From Carex sylvatica (Eukaryota; Streptophyta; Magnoliopsida; Poales; Cyperaceae), in contig CAXKVR010000484.1 of the NCBI GenBank assembly GCA_964058845.1, forward strand, positions 1 to 50,395: a stretch of 50,395 bases of DNA. Reading direction: 5' to 3'. The notes below the pieces were generated by a model. That model had not been told where the DNA came from. It did not search any database and worked only from the letters and a program-made list of their open reading frames with translations. Each line of letters begins with the position of its first letter. Position 1 is the stretch's first letter. A program made the position numbers and the translations under genes. Of this stretch, positions 12,982 through 21,753 are shown in pieces.

Positions 12982-13198
12982 GAAGAGGGTTTCAATGCCT
13001 CATGTCTTCATACCTCATCATATCTCATTTTTTATATCTTCGTTTTCGAAGTCTAAATTATCGATCCAAACCGTTCAACATTTTATATATACTAAGATAT
13101 AGTTAGAGATTAAATTTTATAAATTTTTAAATTTTTTTTACAATTTTTTAAAATGAGTAAAAAATCGCTGTTTTTTAAACGGTAGTGAAACCCTCCTC
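12982..13198. mobile_element. MITE, 217 bp, Mutator-like by target duplication
   Basis: The terminal inverted repeats are GAAGAGGGTTTCA (left) and, reading inward from the right, GAGGAGGGTTTCA: one mismatch in 13. A perfect 9-bp direct repeat TATCTATTA flanks the element (12973-12981 and 13199-13207). A 9-bp duplication is typical of Mutator-type insertions. There is no coding capacity. Confidence 0.8.
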
Positions 13199-13396
13199 TA
13201 TCTATTAATATCTATGCAAGCAGATTCGAACCGAATCGAATTATTGTATTTTGAATGCCTAGTCCTACTCATCAGATCTAGCCTATCTGTTTCTAATTGG
13301 TTGTGATTCATGTGATCCGAAACTTGGCCAGCCAACTGGGCCTACGCGCATTAAAGAGGAAAGTATATAAAATGACCACTCACTATCAGCACTTGG

Positions 13397-13539
13397 TTCT
13401 TGAGTCCAGTCCACTTCTCATGGGACCCCCCATCTCATGTAATAGGGTCATGTTACTCCGAATGATTCTTCAGTCCAGTTCACTTCTCATGGGACCCTCC
13501 ATCTCATCTCATGTAATAGGGTCATGTTACTCCGAATGA
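13397..13539. repeat. tandem duplication, 69 and 74 bp copies
   Basis: Two adjacent copies (13397-13465 and 13466-13539) start TTCTTGAGTCC/TTCTTCAGTCC and both end in CATGTTACTCCGAATGA. The second copy has 5 extra bases. The last 7 bases (CGAATGA) are also the first bases of the MITE that begins at 13533. Confidence 0.85.
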
Positions 13540-13796
13540 AATCTGCTCATTTTCTTGTTCTTGAGAAAAGGAGGATCCTTCTGTTCTTCAATTCAAACTG
13601 TTCAAAATCGATTAAACAGTTTCAATTACATCTTATTTGTTTTAATATATTATATTGATATAAAAGAAAAAAGTAATTGAAACCGTTTGATCGATTTTAA
13701 AATAGTAATTGAAGCCGTTTGATCGATTTTAAACGGTTCAGATTGGAGAATAGAAGAGTCCTCATTTTCTCAAGACAAAAAAGCAGATTTGCTTCC
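13533..13796. mobile_element. MITE, 264 bp, 10-bp target duplication
   Basis: Long imperfect inverted arms of about 90 bp: left CGAATGAAATCTGCTCATTT, right tip reading inward GGAAGCAAATCTGCTTTTTT. The perfect 10-bp direct repeat CATGTTACTC lies on both sides (13523-13532 and 13797-13806). An internal TTTGATCGATTTTAAA-like block is duplicated in the right arm. The duplication length suggests a Mutator-like origin. Confidence 0.75.
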
Positions 13797-13870
13797 CATG
13801 TTACTCATGTAGCATGTACTAATGTACATTGGCATCTGGCTGATTAGAATTTCGACCAATCCAGCTCAAT

Positions 13871-14150
13871 GGGACTGTTTGACAAAACAACTAGGATTAA
13901 ATTTTCAATCTCTCCTAAGATATCAATGTTTGATTGTTTTGATTTGTAGATGAAAGCTAAAATTAAAAGAAGGGGTAGAGATATTTTAAGACTTGAATAG
14001 AAGATTAAGATTCGAACTAAAGGAGGTTAAAGGAGATGATTTTAATATGGGCTAAGAAATTAGTATTTGGTAGGATTAAAACGGCTAAAAAAGCTAAAAG
14101 AACCTTAAGGAGACTTATGGAGACTTAATCTCTTATCGCCAAACAACACC
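13871..14150. mobile_element. candidate MITE, about 280 bp
   Basis: The ends are GGGACTGTTTGACAAA on the left and, reading inward from the right, GGTGTTGTTTGGCGAT. These resemble the GG..TGTTTGG tips of Tourist-like elements. AAT flanks both ends. The interior is purine-rich and non-coding. The tips are diverged, so the class is uncertain. Confidence 0.5.
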
Positions 14151-15206
14151 AATGACTATAATGTGTGTGGCCCTTTAAAATTCGTGCTAATATATAGACA
14201 GTGGTCTGGATCTAAAGTCCAACAGTGCGTTACTTAATACATAAAATATGAATTCTTCAAGCAGTAGCGGAGCTAAATAATTTATATTGGAAGATTGAAA
14301 CAAAAAGTATATAATATGTGATAGCTAAAATTTAAATCTTAATTTCTATAATTACAAAGTAAAATTCTAACCACTAAACTAAAGCACACATAATATTTTA
14401 TGAGAAAAGTTATATTATATAAAAACTTTATAAATAAAGTTTAATTAAATTTTCAATATAGAATTAAAATTTTAAAATTATAAAAGTGGGCAAGTGTTCC
14501 TACAATTGTCTCTAGTATGTCTTCAGACATGTAATCATGCAAAGGTTAATTTACTAGCAAGGAGTTTTGCACATAAAGATAAAATACTGTATGAAGTTTA
14601 CAGAATAAATGATTGAATTTTGTAATTAAGTATTGTTGTAGTTTCTATTAAAACTATTACTATTGCGAGCACATTTATAAAAAAGGAAGAGAAAAAAATT
14701 GCAAATTCAGAAAAACAAATTAATGCTACTCAGTGTAAGTTTTATTGATGAATCTTTCTAAAAGCACACGGTTTACATCACAAGAAAATATAATCATTTT
14801 TTTCATGCAAAAACACAATTGTTTTGGTAACCTAAAAATTTCAAACGCCAAAATAATAATTATAACTCAGAAAACTGCTCACTAAAGTAAATTTGAAAAC
14901 TCCTAACAAAATGATCTCTTTAATGAGAGAGTAACTCAAAGATTCAAAACACTATGTATTAAATACTGAAACAATACTATTTCTTCAATGAAATGGACTT
15001 AGACCTTTCTATCAAAAAATACTGAAACAATATTTGAATCAAATACTGAATTATGAATGCATTTGATGTTACATATTTATTAACACCGTTCAATTAAAGC
15101 AAGAAACTATTCTTATGAATACATTTGAAAGTAAGAATAGTGATTATTTTTTTAATCAAGTCCATTAAATATACTTATTTCAAAGTCCTACTAAATTTGG
15201 TAAGAT
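14151..15206. other. intergenic DNA, no gene seen
   Basis: AT-rich sequence. A stretch around 14270-14400 (AGTAGCGGAGCTAAAT, then the minus-strand motif TTTAGTGGTTAGAATTTTA) looks like a decayed repeat, but its limits cannot be set. Confidence 0.5.
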
Positions 15207-15313
15207 ACCAGGTTAGAGTCGTATGATTTGCATAAGATTCGCACAGACACTTCAAAATTGTGCATTACAAGTACGTACGAATCTTGATGCAGATCATACG
15301 ACTTTAACCAGAC
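15207..15313. repeat. 107-bp imperfect hairpin
   Basis: Arms 15207-15242 and 15278-15313 pair over about 35 nt (left GGTTAGAGTCGTATGATTTG, right CAGATCATACGACTTTAACC) with a loop of about 35 nt. It could be a very short MITE or a foldback able to give small RNAs. No known miRNA sequence was recognised. Confidence 0.6.
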
Positions 15314-15538
15314 ATCAAACTGCTCCCACTCTCTATTTTTAACCGATTTCTATTCGACATAAATTATTACAATAGTAGCAATCCTGGTACCAAGTACCAA
15401 CAGGTACAACAGAAAACAAAAAATTATTACAGATCATACCCATGGCTTAAAAGCAGCCCTAGCTAAAAACCTGACAGCTGACATCAATTTTGCAAATACA
15501 ACCTTGTAAAATCAGAAAGAAAGAAAAAGAACTTCTCA

Positions 15539-16535
15539 ACTAGGAATTATCGAATTTTTTTCATAAACCATAATTAGTAAATCAAAAATTAGGAAACCAA
15601 TATGATTGCTTTTTTTTTTTTGAAAAACCATTAGGACCGAACGGTCCGTTCGGCCTTCAAAATCCCCTTTTTTCAGACCGAACGGACCATTCGGTCTCAA
15701 CGTTTTTTTTTTCTTTTCATCTGCAGCCACAGAAAATCTCTTCCTGCATTTTTTTTTGCTCGGTCTCCCTGTTTATTTTTTTTTTAACCCGACTCCTCTT
15801 CTCCCTTTTCTGCGTCGCACTTCCCCATTTTTTTTCTTCCTTCATTCTTCCTCATTCAATTTTTTTTTTAACTGAAGAAATAATTTCAACGTAAAGATAA
15901 AGTAAACTTTTTAATTTTTCTAAAAAAATAATTATTAGTAGTTTGACTGGACAAGTGTTATTATTGGTCCGACAATTTTAATTGTAGATCGAATTAGAGA
16001 TTCGGTCTCCATGTTTTTTTTTTAATATAAATATCCATCTTCCTCCTTCCTCCAACAGACGATTGATTTCGTCTTCTAAAAAATAAAATAATTAAATACA
16101 TACCTAAAGAAACTTGTAGATCTGAAGCTCTTCTTGTTCTCCTTTTAAAATTATATAAACCTATGTGATTATAATAGAAATTACATAGGCTTTGAGAGTT
16201 TAAAAAAAAAAAATTGAATGAGGAAAAAAGTAAGAGGAAGAATGAAGGAAGAAAAAAATGAGGAAGTACGACACAGAAAAGGGAGAAGAGAAGTCGGGTT
16301 AAAAAAAATTAAATAAACAAGGAGACCGAGCGAAAAAAAACGCAGAAAGAGATCTTCTGTGGCAGCAGATGAAAAAAAAAAAAAATGAGACCGAATGGTC
16401 CATTTGGTCTGAAAAAAAGAAATTTTTGGAGACCAGACCGTTTGATTCTTATGATTTTTCAAAAAAAAAAAAACAATCATATTGATTTTCTAATTTTTAA
16501 TTTATTAATTATGGTTTATGAAAAAAATTCGGAAT
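15539..16535. mobile_element. 1-kb foldback element upstream of the GRAS gene
   Basis: Two arms of about 330 bp (15539-15872 and 16200-16530) are inverted copies around a spacer of about 330 bp. Both arms carry the short motif GACCGAACGGTCC/GACCGAATGGTCC, poly-T or poly-A tracts, and TTTTTTTCATAAACC near the tip. Frames inside are mirror-image by-products of the repeat. The right end lies about 430 bp before the TATA box of the GRAS gene. The target duplication and superfamily are not clear. Confidence 0.8.
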
Positions 16536-16545
16536 TATCACTAGC

Positions 16546-16705
16546 ATAAGCAGACGAATTTGACCATCTGTTGCATCAGTAGTATCACAGTCAGAGAGAT
16601 TTGACCCTTCCAAACTAAGAGAATGGTCGTTGTCTGATCCTAGGGGGCTGTAATTTGCTGCATCTTGATGCACAAATATTGCACAGTAAAAGATCTGAAT
16701 TAGTG
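16546..16705 (-). pseudogene. possible exon fragment of an unknown gene
   Basis: The minus strand stays open across this stretch and gives a plausible Ser/Asp-rich segment (..NYSPLGSDNDHSLSLEGSN.., then SDCDTTDATDG). The codon pattern looks coding, but there is no start, no domain I recognise and no continuation; the frame runs into the foldback element on one side. It may be a gene scrap left beside the transposon. Confidence 0.25.
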
Positions 16706-16709
16706 AATC

Positions 16710-16739
16710 CCCCAAAAATTGTAACCACAATTTTTGGGG
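16710..16739. repeat. perfect 13-bp stem, 4-nt loop hairpin
   Basis: CCCCAAAAATTGT (16710-16722), loop AACC, then the exact complement (16727-16739). It lies about 220 bp upstream of the GRAS TATA box. It is not a terminator for any gene I can see, and may be a MITE relic or a cruciform-prone site. Confidence 0.7.
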
Positions 16740-16959
16740 ACGGACGGTAGGTAGGAAGCTTCTCACTTGAAACGAATTTTCCCCAAAACAACTGCGTTGT
16801 CGGTCTTTTCCACGTTGTACCTTTCCTCGGTTTCTTTATTGTACCACTTTCATTCAACTGTTGAAGTCCAACGTGACACCTGATAGAACACCGCGTGAAA
16901 CTGCTGAGATTTCTTCATTTATAATACACGCAGCCAGAATAATCTTCTTTCCTTTTTGA

Positions 16960-16968
16960 TATATAAAA
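16960..16968 (+). promoter_or_regulatory. TATA box of the GRAS gene
   Basis: TATATAAAA, followed by a pyrimidine-rich leader and, about 250 bp later, a splice donor. The expected transcription start is near 16990-17000. Confidence 0.65.
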
Positions 16969-16994
16969 GCAGAGCAGCCAAAAAGAATTCAAAC

Positions 16995-17219
16995 GACGCT
17001 AGCTCTTTCCTCTTTCTTTAGTGCCGACCAGACTAATCCAGCGGATTCCATCACTTATCTCGTTAAAAGCAAGCAAACATCCTTCCCTTTTCCTCTCCTC
17101 ACTTTCTATCTCTTATCCATTTATTTACTTCCTTTCTACGCTGAGACGGCAGTTGCCACCCACTGTAATTTCTCTCCTCTGCTCCTTTCCTGCGTGCTAA
17201 TTCCTCTGCGAAACCCAAG
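16995..17219 (+). other. 5'-UTR exon of the GRAS gene (inferred)
   Basis: A CT-rich leader runs from about 30 bp after the TATA box to a consensus splice donor (CCCAAG/GTATTG at 17219/17220). It contains no long open frame. The upstream limit is inferred from TATA spacing. Confidence 0.5.
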
Positions 17220-17869
17220 GTATTGTATGGTGAAGTTTGCCATTTAGTTATTTTAATTAAGTTTTTTAGATCACTGGATGATTACGATTGGTTGATCTCG
17301 TAATGATTTTCTTTGTTTTTGGGTATCAAGGCCGTAGGATCATACTCAAGTTATAACTTTTTGGTGTACATTACATCTCTAAGGATCTATGGATCTGATA
17401 ACTAATTCCATAGTCCAGACCTTCTCCTGATATTCTGTGTATTATTACGGCCGAATCATGGGTCATTTACCAACCAAATCAATACAAGAGGCTTCCTATT
17501 TCAGTACCAATTTCACAAATTCCCACACAATTTATGCTTATCTTGCTCTAAATTGACAACGATATAGTTTCCCCAACTACCTGGTTACCTGTCATTGACA
17601 AGGGTAAATATTTTAACAGAGTATTTTTGGCTTCACGCAGCTCACCAATATTATGCAGCGCTGTTTTGATACTATGGTGTGTGCGCTGCATGAAGTAAAA
17701 TTGCTCTGTTAAAATCTTTGGTCATTGACAGCCATATATTTACTACCAAAATGCTCAAACAGTGCAAAAATGACAAAACAAAAGGTACTGTATATGAAAT
17801 AAGCATAATTATGAAAAAAAAAAAATAGAGCGAGAAGGAATCCTTAGTAACTTTATTTTCTTTTTTCAG
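17220..17869 (+). other. 5'-UTR intron of the GRAS gene (inferred), 650 bp
   Basis: The donor AAG/GTATTG at 17219/17220 and the acceptor TTTTCTTTTTTCAG/G at 17869/17870, with its long pyrimidine tract, frame a 650-bp non-coding stretch just before the ATG at 17918. Leader introns are common in plant regulatory genes. It contains a 120-bp hairpin MITE (17601-17720). Confidence 0.6.
17601..17720. mobile_element. 120-bp hairpin MITE in the GRAS 5'-UTR intron
   Basis: Arms of about 40 nt (from ATTTTAACAGAG at 17610 and CTCTGTTAAAAT ending 17715) pair imperfectly along CTTCA.GCAGC and CACCA blocks with a short loop. A perfect 10-bp direct repeat GTCATTGACA flanks it (17591-17600 and 17721-17730), which supports insertion as a unit. 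It would be transcribed with the pre-mRNA. Confidence 0.75.
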
Positions 17870-17917
17870 GTTGGGAAAATTGGTTAACCCATTCATGTAA
17901 TTTGATTGCTTCATCTG

Positions 17918-19426
17918 ATGGCGCAGGATTACAACCTCGAATGCTCTGATTGTCTTTGCTGCTCTCATCCTGCTTCGCTCATTCGCAATTCCCCTGCGAC
18001 GCCACTAGAAAATCCTCCAAATTGCTACGCTCTCAACCCGACAGTGTTGCAAACTCCATCTTTCACTGTCTCCCAGCAAGACTGCCAGACAGACACTATC
18101 TCCCAGCAAGACTGCCAGACAGACACTATCTATACATCCCCAAGTGTTTCATGTGTGTCAGATGACCTTCATGATCTAAAGCACAGGCTTTTGGAGATTG
18201 AGAAAGCAATGATGGGCCCAGATCCAGACGAGACGACTAACTACCCCCTTGCATCAGATGTTGAGAATAAATGGAAGCAAATGAGGGAAATCGTGGCAGG
18301 AGGCAATTTGAAGCAAACACTCCTTGCTTGTGCTCGTGCCGTTTCAGATGGTGATAATTTGATGGCTAATTGGCTGATGACCGAGCTCGGGCAGATGGTG
18401 TCGGTTTATGGGGAACCCCTCCAGAGACTCGCCGCTTACATGCTTGAAGGTCTTGTTGCTAAACACGCTTTCTCAGGTCGCTTCATCTACAATTCTCTCA
18501 AGTGCAAAGAACCACCTCCAGGCTCAGATCTCCTTTCGTACATGCGCATCATCTACGAGCTATGCCCGTATATCAAATTTGCGTATATATCGGCCAATGG
18601 TACTATTATGGAGGCAATGAGAGGCGAAAAACAACTTCATATCATAGACTTCCAGATTGCGCAGGGAACCCAGTGGATGGGTCTGATCCAGGCCCTTGGA
18701 GCATTACCCGGGGCCCCACCTTGCTTGAAGATTACAGGTATAGATGACCCAGCAAATGCATATGCCCGTGGCGGGGATCTTAGTATCGTGGGACAGAGGC
18801 TGTCTCAAATTGCGGAGTCATGCAAAGTACCTTTTGATTTCCACCCCGTTGAGGTACCTGCTTGTGAGGTGCAAATCGAACATCTCGGTGTGAAACAAGG
18901 AGAAGCAGTTGCTGTTAACTTCATTTTGCAGTTACATCACATACCAGATGAGAGTGTTAATGTAGCAAACCACCGTGACCGCATCTTACGAATGGTGAAG
19001 AGTCTCTCTCCAAAAGTAGTTACCATACTAGAGCAAGAATCCAATACCAATACCGCCCCTTTCTTCCAACGGTTTGGCGAGACTCTAGACTATTACAATG
19101 CGATGTTTGAGTCAATAGATGTCACACTTTCAAGGGAGAACAAGGACAGGACCAGGGTGGAGCAACACTGCCTAGCAAAGGAGATTGTCAATGTCATAGC
19201 TTGCGAGGGTGCTGAGAGGGAGGAGAGACACGAGCTCTTTGGCAAATGGAAATCTCGCCTCAGCATGGCCGGATTCAATCCGGTTCCCCTCAGCCCGGCA
19301 ATTCACGCCTCTGTTCGCTCACTTTTGCTCAAATATCACAGGAATTACCGGTGCGAGGAAAGAGCCGGTGCTCTTTTCCTTGGATGGAAAAACCGAGACT
19401 TGGTTGTCTCATCTGCTTGGAAATGA
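17918..19426 (+). CDS. GRAS-family transcriptional regulator, PAT1 branch
   Basis: A 502-residue GRAS protein in one exon. The N-terminus (1-80) is variable. Residues 80-103 match the conserved PAT1-branch block (VSDDLHDLKHRLLEIEKAMM, then GPD). The GRAS domain fills about 130-502: leucine-rich region I with LLACARAVSDGDN (135-147); the VHIID motif as LHIIDFQIAQGTQW (240-253) and PPCLKITGIDDP (267-278); leucine-rich region II from about 290; PFYRE as PFFQRFGETLDYY (381-393); RVEQHCLA (413-420); and a C-terminal SAW motif ending SSAWK. PAT1-branch proteins are usually 490-550 residues and act in phytochrome-A light signalling, stress and wound responses, in nucleus and cytoplasm. The ATG at 17918 is the first in frame after the inferred splice acceptor at 17869/17870; a TTG 12 bp upstream keeps the frame but is not used as a start. 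PAT1 and its SCL relatives cannot be told apart here, so no symbol is given. Confidence 0.95.
   Translation: MAQDYNLECSDCLCCSHPASLIRNSPATPLENPPNCYALNPTVLQTPSFTVSQQDCQTDTISQQDCQTDTIYTSPSVSCVSDDLHDLKHRLLEIEKAMMGPDPDETTNYPLASDVENKWKQMREIVAGGNLKQTLLACARAVSDGDNLMANWLMTELGQMVSVYGEPLQRLAAYMLEGLVAKHAFSGRFIYNSLKCKEPPPGSDLLSYMRIIYELCPYIKFAYISANGTIMEAMRGEKQLHIIDFQIAQGTQWMGLIQALGALPGAPPCLKITGIDDPANAYARGGDLSIVGQRLSQIAESCKVPFDFHPVEVPACEVQIEHLGVKQGEAVAVNFILQLHHIPDESVNVANHRDRILRMVKSLSPKVVTILEQESNTNTAPFFQRFGETLDYYNAMFESIDVTLSRENKDRTRVEQHCLAKEIVNVIACEGAEREERHELFGKWKSRLSMAGFNPVPLSPAIHASVRSLLLKYHRNYRCEERAGALFLGWKNRDLVVSSAWK
18071..18130 (+). repeat. perfect 30-bp tandem duplication inside the GRAS CDS
   Basis: Two identical 30-bp units (18071-18100 and 18101-18130) in frame duplicate ten residues (SQQDCQTDTI) at positions 52-71 of the variable N-terminus. 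The unit starts TCCCAGCAAG. Perfect identity implies a very recent event. Confidence 0.95.
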
Positions 19427-21592
19427 ATCCACTGTTCTTAACGGATTAGTTATATGGTTTGTAGTTGTTGTTATAACTATACTTGGTGAAGTACTGATAG
19501 TATCAAATCTTCAAATTAGTAATCATGCTGTAAATGGAAGAGTTACCTAGCTGGTTGGTTAGTTATGTTTGCATTTATCTTTTATGTTCCTACTTATTTG
19601 ACATATTTTGTGTAGTGTGATTTGTTATAACCAAACAAGTTAATAGCTCAATATACATCGGACTGACACTGATGCTGTTCATTGTTTTACTCTTTGAATT
19701 ATCTCAAGAATATCAGCGTCCTATTCGCAAATAATAATCTTCCAAATTTAAATCGAAATGGTCAGGATCCTCCTTTCAGTCAATCATAGAGTAAGTTTAC
19801 TTGCATCTCCTTGTGATGCAGTCCAACAACATATTCGGCTATACTGATACTATAGATTCACTATAATTTTAAAAGATGAAATACACAATGCAGTAATAAA
19901 ACTTAAAAAATTAGCAATGTTTGCTCTAATGTTGCCTTGAATGCTTGCTGATTTTGTTTAATTGTGCAACAGAATTCTTTCACTGAACCGAAATCTTGAT
20001 TTTTCTCTCCTTAAATCCCTATGCGACTGAATGTCAATCAAAACCAGTTCTTGGATTGATGTTTAATGAGGTAATCAGCCTCTTTGATGATCAAACTCTC
20101 ATTCATACATGTTGGTGGAATTGTACATTGATTGATATGTAAGACTATTGTTACTCTATTCTTTGATTTCTTTCTGATATTGTACCGCGGCTCTTTTGAA
20201 CTGATACTCTTGTCAATTGATAAATCACCCCATTCTATGTAGTGTTTATTGCCTGACATTTGCTCCTTTTCCTATTATCTCCTCTCGGGACTTAGCACCG
20301 GCACTAAATTGATTGTGTGATACCAATTATAAACCATGCTCTCTTGATTGATCTTTGAGCTGCGAATGCAAATTTCTTGAGTTGATCTTTTTTTCTTAGT
20401 AATGGTCATCTCTCAACACTGGTATCATTCAATATCAGTGTTATGTTGTGGTACCATACATATCCTACTGGTACTAGTTACTACCTTTTGGCTTAATGTC
20501 TAGACCTAAATTCTTTTTAGCACCTCTCTGTACATTGGTAACAGTGGTACCGATGTTTTCTGGGTACTGGTACACCAGTTATGAATTTCAGGAAATCATT
20601 TGAGAAACTTTTACAAGTTTTGAGGTCTCTTTTGTAAAGTGAATGCCACTGGTATAGTGGTATATCAATTCTGACCTTTCAGAAAAAAACTTAAAATTCT
20701 GGGGTGAAATCCGTTAAATTTCTCATCTTCTGTAATATACCTTTGTCAGAGGGACTAATATGCAATTTTACTGAAATTCCTGAACCTTCAATCATTCAGT
20801 GGGCCTTATTTTCTTACTGTTGAAAATGAGTATGTAACGGAGAAATTAATAAAAACTGGATTAAATCTTTGGGCTTGGCTGATTATAAATTCAACATATA
20901 GGCCTTTGATCTGTTGGGCTCTTAGACTCTTTGGGAATTTATGAAAGAAGATTTTAATTTTAATGAAACAGGTCTTGGGTTCTGCCGAGAAAGTTGAAAA
21001 TTGTTTTGAAAAACAAGGCTGGGCATTCTGGCTAGGGATGTAACATGTTATGCTGTGTCATGATCAAGTTAGATTTTTACATTCCGTGTCGTGACAAAAT
21101 TCAGAGACACAATTACAACACGTGAATAGTGACGGCACATTAATCACTCCATTATCACACGTATCGTGTACATGCATGACTGCTCAATTTAGGTTAAGTT
21201 TAACTCTTTTTTTTCGTAATATAAGTTAGTTTATTAAAAACTTATCATTTGATCAAGATCTAATGGTCCTGATCACGTGTGACCGTGTTCAAGAGGCTCG
21301 TTTTTTATTTTTAGAGAACAAAATATATGTCGCCCTCTCTTACCTCTGTGAAACACTTGTAGAACCTGACACCAGAACCCTCAACATATAGACACGCATA
21401 TTACCTTCGAATTTGTAAATTTAAATGCTTATTGACAAAAAATTAATAAATTGTTTACAAAAAAAAAAAAAAAATCAGAGTTAGAAATATAAGCATATCA
21501 GACACTTATATTGGAGAAATGAGAGGCAAGATGTATGCATATTTTTCAAGAAAATAATTGTTGCCAGAAGTTACAATAAGACAAATGGTTCT
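19427..21592. other. GRAS 3' UTR and intergenic DNA
   Basis: Follows the GRAS stop codon; the 3' UTR probably covers the first few hundred bp. No further gene is supported. At 20400-20660 GGTAC/TGGTAT words are over-represented (for example GGTACTGGTACACC). A similar word pattern recurs inside the CACTA at 40398-40502, perhaps a shared degraded repeat. The last 55 bp (about 21538-21592) read as an open, gene-like minus-strand segment that continues across the copia insertion at 26643. Confidence 0.5.
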
Positions 21593-21741
21593 TGAAGTTT
21601 TCAATGTTAAGAAAATGGGGATTTTTTCATTAATCGATAATCTGTCTAGATATACAAGTTAATCTTACACTTTAGTTCCTATAACTATTATATTCACACT
21701 TTTACCTAAATACTCTTATATTAACAATACAATATTCAATA
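21593..21741 (-). repeat. 3' LTR of the copia element, 149 bp
   Basis: Same length as the 5' LTR. Its first dinucleotide on the minus strand is TA rather than TG, one of six transitions separating the two LTRs. The polypurine tract abuts it. Confidence 0.95.
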
Positions 21742-21753
21742 CTCCCCCTCAAG
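21742..21753 (-). promoter_or_regulatory. copia polypurine tract
   Basis: The minus strand reads CTTGAGGGGGAG directly before the 3' LTR: the expected position and composition for the plus-strand priming site. Confidence 0.85.

Noticed and set aside
13297..13539. 80-codon plus-strand frame with internal repeat
   Set aside because: The repeat is explained by the DNA-level tandem duplication, which includes part of a MITE; there is no domain or start context.
16181..16480. 99-codon minus-strand frame rich in Phe and Leu
   Set aside because: It lies wholly in the right arm of the 1-kb foldback element and reflects its poly-A tracts.
17906..17917. In-frame TTG upstream of the GRAS ATG
   Set aside because: Plant nuclear genes start at ATG; the first in-frame ATG after the splice acceptor is at 17918.
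20038..20259. 73-codon minus-strand frame downstream of the GRAS gene
   Set aside because: It could be an old gene scrap, but no motif, splice sites or neighbours support it.
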